From an uncultured Bacteroides sp. (GTDB lineage Bacteria > Bacteroidota > Bacteroidia > Bacteroidales > Bacteroidaceae), in the NCBI GenBank assembly GCA_958477465.1, contig CAUEFX010000013.1, forward strand, positions 1-64,000: a DNA stretch of 64,000 bases. Reading direction: 5' to 3'. The position numbers were made by a program, and so were the translations under genes. How positions within the stretch are numbered: position 1 is the first letter of the stretch; every line of letters starts with the position of its first letter. Shown piece by piece: positions 49,855 to 57,229 of this stretch. The notes below the pieces were generated by a model, which saw nothing but the letters and a program-made list of their open reading frames with translations, ran no database searches and was not told where the DNA came from.

Positions 49855-51096
49855 ATGAGACGGATCAACAGACAGCATTTGCCGGAGCAGGTTATTTATC
49901 TTGTAATTTGGCTTATTGTATTTTTTGTACCGATTGTAGGTGATTACTATAATACCGCAACCGGCACGAAAGTTTCGTTCAGTTGGAACTTCATTCGGAT
50001 GGCCTGGCTGATGATGCTTCCATTTCTGTTGCTTTTTGTGGCCAATAATTATCTTTTGGTTCCGTATCTGCTGTTTCGTAAAAAATATGTGGCGTATGTA
50101 TCTTCCCTGCTTGCCATTATCGTCTTGCTTTTTGGTATTTATCCGTACCTTGCTCATCCCCCTTACGGTGATCGTTTTAAGCAACAGGACCGTCCTCCTA
50201 TGGAGCAGCGGATACCGAAAGAACATTCATTTGCGAAACGTCCTTTGATGCCGGAACCGCCTCCGCAATGGGGAGATTCCGTGCCTACCGCACAGCATCC
50301 TTCTTTGGAAAGAAATGATCGTGGGGACAAGGGGAGAGGACCGCGTGACAGAATGGAACACCGTGGACCCGGTGATTTGGATTTACACATGCCTTTCCCT
50401 TTGCTGGGACCGGCACTTGTACGCATGGCTATGGCTGTTCTGCTGGTCGGCTTCAATATTGCCATCAAGCTGATGTTTAAATCTTTGCGCGATGAACAGA
50501 CTTTGAAAGAACTGGAGCATAAGCGCCTGCAATCGGAACTGGAATATCTGAAATATCAGATAAATCCTCACTTCTTTATGAATACACTCAATAATATCCA
50601 TGCTTTGGTAGACATCGATGCCGCAAAAGCGAAAAAAGCATTGGTGGAACTCTCTAAGCTGATGCGTTATGTGCTGTATGAGACCAGTAATAAGACGGTC
50701 TTGCTCTCTCGTGAAATACAGTTCTTGGATAACTATATCGAATTGATGAAACTTCGGTATATAAATAAGGTGGACATTGAAATAGCTTTGCCGATTGAGG
50801 TACCGGAAGTACAGATTCCACCTTTGCTCTTTATCTCTTTCATAGAGAATGCTTTCAAGCACGGGGTCAGCTACCGTAAAGATTCGTTCATTCATATCTC
50901 TATGGAAATGGAGAGAGATAAGCTCCTTTTCCGTTGCAGTAACAGTAACTGGCAGAAAGAAGACGGGCAGTACCACGGTATCGGTCTTGAAAATATCCGT
51001 AAACGTCTTCGCTTGCTCTTTGGAAACGACTATACACTTTCTATTGATGAGACGGACGATCGTTTTAATGTTTTACTAATAATACCTCTTTTATGA
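49855..51096 (+). CDS. LytS-type sensor histidine kinase
   Basis: A 413-residue membrane kinase. Four hydrophobic segments (about 15-35, 50-70, 78-98 and 182-200) enclose a Pro/Arg-rich loop (about 100-175, with RPPMEQR, MPEPPPQW and RGPRDRMEHRGPGD). The His kinase domain has the phosphoacceptor region YQINPHFFMNTLNNIHALVD (about 239-258), the N box SFIENAFKHG (about 335) and a GIGLENIRKRL box (about 378). The kinase lacks a recognised periplasmic sensor domain. It overlaps the LytTR regulator by 4 nt. Confidence 0.92.
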   Translation: MRRINRQHLPEQVIYLVIWLIVFFVPIVGDYYNTATGTKVSFSWNFIRMAWLMMLPFLLLFVANNYLLVPYLLFRKKYVAYVSSLLAIIVLLFGIYPYLAHPPYGDRFKQQDRPPMEQRIPKEHSFAKRPLMPEPPPQWGDSVPTAQHPSLERNDRGDKGRGPRDRMEHRGPGDLDLHMPFPLLGPALVRMAMAVLLVGFNIAIKLMFKSLRDEQTLKELEHKRLQSELEYLKYQINPHFFMNTLNNIHALVDIDAAKAKKALVELSKLMRYVLYETSNKTVLLSREIQFLDNYIELMKLRYINKVDIEIALPIEVPEVQIPPLLFISFIENAFKHGVSYRKDSFIHISMEMERDKLLFRCSNSNWQKEDGQYHGIGLENIRKRLRLLFGNDYTLSIDETDDRFNVLLIIPLL

Positions 51097-51818
51097 TGAA
51101 ATGTCTGGTTATTGATGATGAACCGTTGGCGTTGGCACAATTATCGGAATACATTTCCAGGGTTCCTTTCCTCTCCTTGGTGAAGTCTTGCCACGATGCA
51201 TTTGAAGCGATGGATGTATTGGCACGGGAGGAGATCGATTTGATATTTGTGGATATAAGCATGCCCGATCTTAATGGGCTTGATTTTGTCCGTTCGCTGG
51301 TGGTAAAACCTCTGATTGTGTTTACTACAGCTTATTCGGAATATGCCGTTGAGGGGTTTAAAGCAGATGCGGTAGATTATCTGCTAAAGCCTTTTGAGTT
51401 TCAGGATTTGCTGAAAGCTGCGGATAAGGCACGTAAGCAATACGAATATAGGCGGTTGGATCAGGGTGAAACGGAGACGACGTCTCAGGTTAGAAACGGG
51501 TCGCTGTTTGTGAAATCCGAATATCGGGTAGTACGTATCGACATTGCAGAGATAAAGTATATAGAAGGGATGAGTGAGTATGTACGTATTTTTGTAGAAG
51601 GGGAAGAAAAACCGATCGTTACTCTTACAAGCCTTCATAAGTTGGAAGAACGGTTACCTGCTCAACAATTTATGCGTGTACATCGTTCTTACATTGTCAA
51701 CCTTCATAAAATTACGGAAATCTCCCGTTTGCGCATCATTTTTGACGGTAATACTTATATTCCGGTAGGGGAAAATTATAAAGAGCGGTTTACGGAGTAT
51801 ATTGAAAAACTGATGTAA
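51093..51818 (+). CDS. LytTR-family response regulator
   Basis: A 241-residue regulator. The receiver domain has acidic residues DDEP at 8-11, the phosphorylated Asp in IFVDISMPDLNG (about 50-61), FTTAYSEYAVEGF (about 80) and the Lys in DYLLKPFEF (about 98). The C-terminal LytTR DNA-binding domain has IKYIEGMSEYVRIFV (about 151-165) and MRVHRSYIVNL (about 193-203). It is coupled to the LytS-type kinase; targets may include the upstream VTC/DUF4956 block, which is inference. Confidence 0.93.
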   Translation: MMKCLVIDDEPLALAQLSEYISRVPFLSLVKSCHDAFEAMDVLAREEIDLIFVDISMPDLNGLDFVRSLVVKPLIVFTTAYSEYAVEGFKADAVDYLLKPFEFQDLLKAADKARKQYEYRRLDQGETETTSQVRNGSLFVKSEYRVVRIDIAEIKYIEGMSEYVRIFVEGEEKPIVTLTSLHKLEERLPAQQFMRVHRSYIVNLHKITEISRLRIIFDGNTYIPVGENYKERFTEYIEKLM

Positions 51819-51883
51819 ATGTATCGGTTGATTGTATAGTAAAGAAACAGGGGAGTACAAAACTTCCTTATTAACAGAATAGG

Positions 51884-51980
51884 AGGGTGTGGCAAAATGC
51901 ACAAAATAAAGAAATCACCTCTGCTACAAGTGCTTGTGGCAGAGGTGATTTCTTTGAAAAGGACATTTTAGTTTTATTCC
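51884..51980. repeat. Palindromic element 3 between convergent genes
   Basis: Left end GAGGGTGTGGCAAAATG at 51884. The inner hairpin is 23 bp (AAAGAAATCACCTCTGC... at 51908-51930 with 51933-51955, one GU pair). The right part contains GGACATTTTAGTTTTATTCC (51961-51980), shared with the copy at 7554. It lies between the LytTR gene (+) and the C1 peptidase gene (-). Confidence 0.85.
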
Positions 51981-52031
51981 TTTTGCTTTTGAGGGTTGAC
52001 ACTTCCTTTTATGAATGTATATGGAAGTATG

Positions 52032-53219
52032 TTATTTGATACCCAGTTTTTTTGCGATATCTTTCGGAAGCGCATCCTTATGTACCAAGATATTCATCGT
52101 CTTGTAAGCTACAAATGCTTTTGAAGCATACCAGATTCCTTTGTATTTACCGCTGAGGCCCCAAGAGTTCTTTACCATGAAGTATTCTTTTCCGTTTTGG
52201 TCTTTGGCAATACCATAGATTACCATACCGTGGTCATCGGTGGTTTCCCAGTTGTCAAAAGCCTGTTGGCGCATTTCCTGTGTAATATTCATTTCCGGCA
52301 GAGGACGTGAGGTCAACTCTTTACGTTTATCGTCTGCTGTCAGACCGGTCCAACGGGCCATATCGGAACCTGTCAGTTCGGCGCCTTTGGCAGCATCCGG
52401 CATTACAGCGATACCATTGCGGGTAAAACCTTGTTCGCTTACATCACTGCCCCATGCAAAGGTATATCCTTTTTTAACAGCATTGTCCATTACAGCCATG
52501 AATTCGTCCAGCGGCAGATTCCATGACAGTCCGTTACGCCAATTGTCCTGAATTTCAATGGCAAACTGGGTGTAGAACGGATGGTGGGTATAAGATGTCA
52601 GAGATACATAATCGTCCGGGTTTATACCCAATGATTCTGCAAAGCTTTTCGGAGTATATTCTTTACCTTTGTAAGTGAATTTTTCCGGGCATTGTCCCAG
52701 ATAAGTATCGTAGATAGCGCTAAGACCTTGTTGCCATACCGGAGACAACTTGGAAAATCTGCCTTTGGCAATGGCATTCGTATAGGCTTCGGCCACAGCG
52801 TCCAGTTCATTGTGCACCGGCAATGAATCACCGTACATAATACCCGGCATGGCTTCCTGCGGCACGAGTCCGTAATTTTTCAGACAGTACATGATGTCGT
52901 AGAAGCTTCCACCCGGTGAAAACGAACTGTCACCGTGATAGCGGACGTAGTTGCGTGCACGATCGGTCATTGTATGGTGAACAACGAACATTTCTGAGAA
53001 GTCGTATTCACCTTTTCCCATACGGAGCAGTTCTGCTTCAAGAAAACCGAGAGCCGAAAAACTCCAACAAGTACTCGAACGGTTCTGATTCTTGATAGAG
53101 GTAATCGGGTTTTCCTTAACCGTAGTGAAAACGAAGCCTTCTTCTTTTGTGTCGTCCTGGGCTTTCATGTTCATACTGCAAAGGCAGAGTGTTGCTGCAA
53201 TCAGAATTGTCTTTTTCAT
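52032..53219 (-). CDS. C1-family peptidase (aminopeptidase C/bleomycin hydrolase-like)
   Basis: A 395-residue exported papain-fold peptidase. Signal peptide residues 1-20 (MKKTILIAATLCLCSMNMKA). The catalytic Cys is in NQNRSSTCWSFSALGFLE (about 43-60), His in DDHGMVIYGIA (about 331), and Asn in MVKNSWGLSG (about 349). The protein resembles the bleomycin hydrolase group by its insertions, but the periplasmic signal is unlike the cytosolic PepC. The start at 53219 is preferred to 53372 because a TATCTTTG -7 box lies between them. Confidence 0.92.
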   Translation of the reverse strand: MKKTILIAATLCLCSMNMKAQDDTKEEGFVFTTVKENPITSIKNQNRSSTCWSFSALGFLEAELLRMGKGEYDFSEMFVVHHTMTDRARNYVRYHGDSSFSPGGSFYDIMYCLKNYGLVPQEAMPGIMYGDSLPVHNELDAVAEAYTNAIAKGRFSKLSPVWQQGLSAIYDTYLGQCPEKFTYKGKEYTPKSFAESLGINPDDYVSLTSYTHHPFYTQFAIEIQDNWRNGLSWNLPLDEFMAVMDNAVKKGYTFAWGSDVSEQGFTRNGIAVMPDAAKGAELTGSDMARWTGLTADDKRKELTSRPLPEMNITQEMRQQAFDNWETTDDHGMVIYGIAKDQNGKEYFMVKNSWGLSGKYKGIWYASKAFVAYKTMNILVHKDALPKDIAKKLGIK

Positions 53220-53249
53220 TATTATGCTGTTTTTGTTATATTTATGCGG

Positions 53250-53257
53250 CAAAGATA
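53250..53257 (-). promoter_or_regulatory. -7 box TATCTTTG of the C1 peptidase gene
   Basis: Exact TAnnTTTG match on the minus strand, 31 nt before the ATG at 53219; it decides the start. Confidence 0.55.
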
Positions 53258-53343
53258 CGGCAATATCTTTAAAAAAGAAATAATTATCGCAGTTTTGCCC
53301 GGTAGGGTTGGGGTAATGTAGTCGTTTTTTCAGTAGGAAAGCG

Positions 53344-53351
53344 TATCTTTG
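53344..53351 (+). promoter_or_regulatory. -7 box TATCTTTG of the patatin gene
   Basis: Exact TAnnTTTG match 35 nt before the start at 53386. A T-run at 53325-53330 lies roughly where the -33 box is expected. Confidence 0.5.
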
Positions 53352-53385
53352 AAGCTCAAAAGCATTAATCAAAAGAGGAATAACT

Positions 53386-54216
53386 ATGACTATTGATAAT
53401 CAGACCGGACTGGTGCTTGAAGGTGGAGGTATGCGTGGAGTTTTCACATGTGGCGTACTCGACTATCTGATGGACAGGAATATTCGTTTCCCCTATACAA
53501 TCGGCGTCTCTGCCGGGGCATGTAACGGACTCTCTTATATGTCACGGCAACGCGGACGTGCCAAATACAGTAATATCGATTTGTTGGAAAAATACAATTA
53601 CATCGGTTTGCGTCATTTGCTCAAGAAGCGGAATATAATGGACTTCGATCTTCTTTTTACAGAGTTTCCCGAGCATATTCTCCCTTATGATTATGATGCC
53701 TATTTTTCGTCTCCCGAACGATTTGTGATGGTGACGACGAACTGCCTGACCGGAGAAGCCAATTACTTTGAAGAAAAGCAGGATAAAAACCGTGTGATAG
53801 ATATAGTCCGTGCTTCCAGTAGTTTGCCGATTGTTTGTCCGATAGCTTATGTGGATGGCATTCCGATGTTGGATGGCGGTATTGTGGACAGCATCCCTTT
53901 GCAACATGCAATCGATGAAGGATATGAGAAGAATGTGGTGGTACTGACCCGGAATCGGGGATACCGGAAAGAAAGCAAAGACATTAAAGTCCCTTCTTTT
54001 GTTTATCGTAAATACCCGAAAATACGCGAAGCGTTAGGTCATCGCTGTGCCGTTTACAATAGCCAATTAGAGATGGTGGAACGGATGGAGGATGAAGGCA
54101 AAATTGTTGTAATCCGTCCGCAGAAGCCAGTCGTTGTGGATCGTATCGAACGGGATATTCAGAAACTGACTGACTTCTATCAGGAGGGATATGAATGTGC
54201 AAAAGCGATATTCTGA
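53386..54216 (+). CDS. Patatin-like phospholipase
   Basis: A 276-residue cytoplasmic hydrolase of the patatin (RssA/YjjU-like) family. The oxyanion-hole loop GLVLEGGGMRGVF lies at residues 8-20, the nucleophile elbow GVSAGACNG at about 43-51, and the catalytic Asp in MLDGGIVDSIP at about 163-173. The family has Ser-Asp dyad lipase activity; the lipid substrate is not known. It converges tail to tail with the epimerase gene with no gap. Confidence 0.9.
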   Translation: MTIDNQTGLVLEGGGMRGVFTCGVLDYLMDRNIRFPYTIGVSAGACNGLSYMSRQRGRAKYSNIDLLEKYNYIGLRHLLKKRNIMDFDLLFTEFPEHILPYDYDAYFSSPERFVMVTTNCLTGEANYFEEKQDKNRVIDIVRASSSLPIVCPIAYVDGIPMLDGGIVDSIPLQHAIDEGYEKNVVVLTRNRGYRKESKDIKVPSFVYRKYPKIREALGHRCAVYNSQLEMVERMEDEGKIVVIRPQKPVVVDRIERDIQKLTDFYQEGYECAKAIF

Positions 54217-55089
54217 CTATTCTTCAATTCGGATAACGTATCCTCCTTTGAACACGGCGGCAGGTTGCAGATGTTGCATCCAATCTTTATCTTTATATTC
54301 TCCGTCATAATGAGCACGGTCGCAACGTCCGTACCACGGCTCGATACAAATGAACGGGGCATTCTTGGCAGGCGGCGACCAAAGCCCTACCACCGGAGTT
54401 GTAAACCGCAGACTTAAGTAGGGGTGCTTCTCCTTATTATATAATGTGACTTTTTCCACCTGGTTGTTTTCCAGAATCAAGGCATCCCGGTCAAAAGTGT
54501 GTGTATCCAAAGGAAGGAGTCCGTCTGTCAGTCTTAAGGGATATTCATGTTCCGGGTCAGCGCATCCTTTTTCAGAAATGAGAATGTATTTTAGCGCTTC
54601 CGTTCGGTCGAATCCCAAGTATCCGCGTTCGTTACTTTCCGGATCGAATGCCGGGAAGTAAAATGCCGGATGTGCTCCTATCTGGAAATGCAACTCTTTG
54701 TCTCCTGTATTTTTTACTTCCCAAAGAACTTCGATCTGTTTTCCCTGTATCCGGTATCCTATTTCCAGACGGAAAGGGAAAGGATATCTTTTCCGGCTTT
54801 CTTCATTGTCTGTCAGTCGGTAGCGTAGCTCGTCCGGTTGTTCCTGTATCAGTTCGAAATCCATATCACGGGCAAAGCCATGCTGGGTCAGATTATAAGT
54901 GACTCCGTCAATACGGTATTCATTTTCCCATACACTGCCTACAATGGGGAAGAGTACCGGAGAATGGCGCTTCCAGAAAGCCGGATCGGCTTGCCATAGA
55001 TATTCTTTACCGTTACAGATGATATTGCAAAGTTCTGCACCATGGGGAGAAACCCGGATGGTGAGTTGTGAATTGGAGATTGTTTTCAT
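54217..55089 (-). CDS. Aldose 1-epimerase family protein
   Basis: A 290-residue member of the galactose mutarotase superfamily (YeaD/LacX-like). Visible family features are SPHGAELCNIICNGKEYLWQ (about 12-31), HSPVLFPIVGSVWENEY (about 41-57), TQHGFARDMDFEL (about 66-78, with the conserved His) and FQIGAHPAFYFP (about 128-139). The start at 55089 (MKTISNSQLTI) is chosen; the upstream extension runs into decayed transporter sequence on the other strand. Sugar specificity is unknown. A fructokinase gene lies divergently nearby. Confidence 0.88.
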   Translation of the reverse strand: MKTISNSQLTIRVSPHGAELCNIICNGKEYLWQADPAFWKRHSPVLFPIVGSVWENEYRIDGVTYNLTQHGFARDMDFELIQEQPDELRYRLTDNEESRKRYPFPFRLEIGYRIQGKQIEVLWEVKNTGDKELHFQIGAHPAFYFPAFDPESNERGYLGFDRTEALKYILISEKGCADPEHEYPLRLTDGLLPLDTHTFDRDALILENNQVEKVTLYNKEKHPYLSLRFTTPVVGLWSPPAKNAPFICIEPWYGRCDRAHYDGEYKDKDWMQHLQPAAVFKGGYVIRIEE

Positions 55090-55132
55090 ATCGGCATTAT
55101 TTTTATAAAGCACAAAGTTACTGTTTTTTCTT

Positions 55133-55453
55133 TTGGTTTGTTTCCTATGTAGGGAAAAAGGAATTATTTCCATTCTGCTACTGAATGGTGCGAAGAATTC
55201 TACCGTTCCGAAGATACTTATCGGGTGTCTTAAAACTTTCTTTACCATCAGTGTGTCTTGTATGTTGGCGGCAATATTAGGGCTGTTTGTTTTCCATAAT
55301 CAAATCATTATTTATATTTGCATTGTCCTTATCGGCTTCGGTAACTCGGATGTATTCTCCATTATTTTTTCTCAGGCATTATTTTATATGCCCGGCAAGA
55401 AGAATGAAGTTTCCGGTGTGATGATCATGGGACTTTTCAATCGTAAATCGTAA
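55133..55453 (+). pseudogene. Remnant of an MFS sugar transporter (FucP/FHS-like)
   Basis: A 106-codon frame that encodes only membrane segments from the C-terminal half of an FHS-type sugar:proton symporter: VSCMLAAILGLFVFHNQIII, then ICIVLIGFGNSDVFSIIFSQ, then ALFYMPGKKNEVSGVMIMGL. The family would need about 300 residues before this and several helices after it. The frame breaks directly into iterated CGTAAATCG sequence at 55439, with a stop at 55451. The gene lies just before fructokinase, where an intact sugar importer would make sense. Expression from it is doubtful. Confidence 0.82.
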
Positions 55454-55480
55454 TTTGTTAAATCGTAAATAAAAACAGGT
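55439..55480 (+). repeat. Fructokinase leader with CGTAAATCGTAA phrases
   Basis: Iterated TCGTAAATCGTAA, TTAAATCGTAAATAA directly before the start at 55481. The phrase is the same as in the leuC and leuD leaders about 50 kb away. Confidence 0.8.
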
Positions 55481-56365
55481 ATGAATAGCATTATAGTAGG
55501 AATGGGTGAAGTGCTTTGGGACGTGTTGCCCGAAGGAAAGAAAATTGGTGGTGCTCCGGCAAATTTTGCTTACCATGTATCACAATTCGGTTTTGACAGT
55601 CGTGTAGTGAGTGCTATCGGCAATGATGAATTGGGGAATGAGATTCTGAAAGTATTTGAAGAAAAACAGTTGAAGCACCGGTTGCAGACGGTGAATTATC
55701 CGACCGGAACAGTACAGGTGGCATTGGATGATAACGGTATTCCTTGTTATGATATTAAGGAGGGGGTAGCTTGGGACAACATTCCATTTACAGATGATTT
55801 GAAACGGTTGGCACTAAGTACTCGTGCCGTATGTTTCGGTTCGTTGGCCCAGCGCAATGAAGTGAGCCGTACTTCGATCAATCGCTTTCTCGATACCATG
55901 CCCGATGGTGAAGGACAATTGAAAATATTCGATATCAATCTTCGCCAGGGATTCTTTACCAAAGACATTATCCGTGATTCCTGTCAGCGTTGCAATGTAT
56001 TGAAGATTAATGATGAAGAATTGGTAACCATCAGCCGGTTGTTTGGTTATCCCGGTATTGATCTTCAAGACAAATGCTGGATTTTGCTGGCTAAGTATAA
56101 TCTGAAAATGTTGATTCTCACTTGTGGAACAAACGGCAGTTATGTTTTTACTCCGGGAGTCATTTCTTTCCAGGAAACGCCCAAAGTACCGGTAGCTGAC
56201 ACAGTGGGTGCGGGTGATTCTTTTACCGCAACCTTTACCGCAGCTTTATTGAAAGGGAAGAGTGTACCCGAAGCTCATAAATTGGCGGTAGAAGTTTCTG
56301 CATACGTCTGCACTCAGAGTGGTGCCATGCCGGAACTTCCACAGGCTTTTAAAGATAAGCTATAA
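55481..56365 (+). CDS. PfkB-family carbohydrate kinase, probable fructokinase
   Basis: A 294-residue sugar kinase. The N-terminal segment IVGMGEVLWDVLPEGKKIGG (about 4-23) and APANFAYH-like substrate region are typical of fructokinases. The C-terminal PfkB signature with the catalytic Asp is DTVGAGDSFTATFTA (about 241-255). An adjacent decayed sugar transporter supports a free-sugar (fructose) substrate. The leader is made of iterated CGTAAAT phrases, and a four-unit 22-bp array lies about 145 bp past the stop. Confidence 0.88.
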   Translation: MNSIIVGMGEVLWDVLPEGKKIGGAPANFAYHVSQFGFDSRVVSAIGNDELGNEILKVFEEKQLKHRLQTVNYPTGTVQVALDDNGIPCYDIKEGVAWDNIPFTDDLKRLALSTRAVCFGSLAQRNEVSRTSINRFLDTMPDGEGQLKIFDINLRQGFFTKDIIRDSCQRCNVLKINDEELVTISRLFGYPGIDLQDKCWILLAKYNLKMLILTCGTNGSYVFTPGVISFQETPKVPVADTVGAGDSFTATFTAALLKGKSVPEAHKLAVEVSAYVCTQSGAMPELPQAFKDKL

Positions 56366-56720
56366 GATACAAATGAATTTTGTCGTGATTTGAGAATAGT
56401 TGAATCTGATGAATAAAAGGAAGAAGGATTGATCTTGGTAATGAAAAAGTAATACAAATTGGGCTGATTTTAAATGCTTGATATTCAGTGTGTTGGAAAA
56501 TCGATTTTTTTCTCGTAGAGTTTCGAGTCGTTCCTCGTAGAGGAAGGTACCGTTTCTCTACGAGGAACGGGGCAATTCTCTACGAGAAAAGAACGGCTTG
56601 TTTATAATCTTTTACAGTAATAGGGAATTTATGGGAAATAAAGTTTCCTTATCATGAAAAGCAAGTTAATAATGTATACATTTTTCTACTTTTAATCAGG
56701 GATATATACTATTTTCTTTT
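56366..56720. other. Intergenic gap holding a 22-bp-period array
   Basis: About 355 bp between convergent genes. The array at 56511-56598 is listed separately. I see no gene and no clear T-run terminator; the array's inverted core pairs could fold into a hairpin. Confidence 0.5.
56511..56598. repeat. Four-unit 22-bp-period array with flipped cores
   Basis: Units begin TCTCGTAGAGTTTCGAG (56511), CCTCGTAGAGGAAGGTAC (56533), TCTCTACGAGGAACGGGG (56555) and TCTCTACGAGAAAAGAAC (56577). Units 1-2 hold CTCGTAGAG and units 3-4 hold its reverse complement CTCTACGAG, in the same phase. Confidence 0.85.
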
Positions 56721-56930
56721 TCATTCCAGATCCTCCTTGACTACTTCATCGATTTCCTTGATGTGCTTCTTTCGTTCTTTGGGGGATTTTACTTTTTGAT
56801 CTTTGTATCCGGTATCTGTACGTTCGGAAACCTCTTCACTCCATTCTTCGAATTTGTTTATTGCCGGACGGCCGTTCGGATCGATGTTCTCCTCGGCAAT
56901 CGGGTCGTTTCTGTAAATCATATCATCCAT
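56721..56930 (-). CDS. Small charged hypothetical protein
   Basis: A 69-residue, highly charged soluble protein (MDDMIYRNDPIAEENIDPNG at the N-terminus, KSPKERKKHIKEIDEVVKED at the C-terminus). It has no signal peptide and no recognised domain. Coding is supported by a clean frame with biased composition and by my impression that similar small proteins are common in Bacteroides. Function unknown. Confidence 0.6.
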   Translation of the reverse strand: MDDMIYRNDPIAEENIDPNGRPAINKFEEWSEEVSERTDTGYKDQKVKSPKERKKHIKEIDEVVKEDLE

Positions 56931-57229
56931 AACATTTTTGTTTTAATGGTTTGTATGATATACAAGCAGATGATGAAAAAGTTTCCGGTATCTGTTCTTT
57001 TTCATAATCATTCACAGAAAGTATATAAAGATAAAACTCTCTTATGATTCATTGTAATTTACAGTTTTGTGGACAGGAAGTTACTGATGAACTTTTTTGG
57101 CTATTTTATAAAAAAATCATTGTTTTGCTTAGTTTTTTGTTTGCATTAACTGTATAGATGGTGTATGAAACCGGAAAAGGACATATACAGATTATAGAAG
57201 TAAACGGAACATTAAAAGTGAAGAAAACG

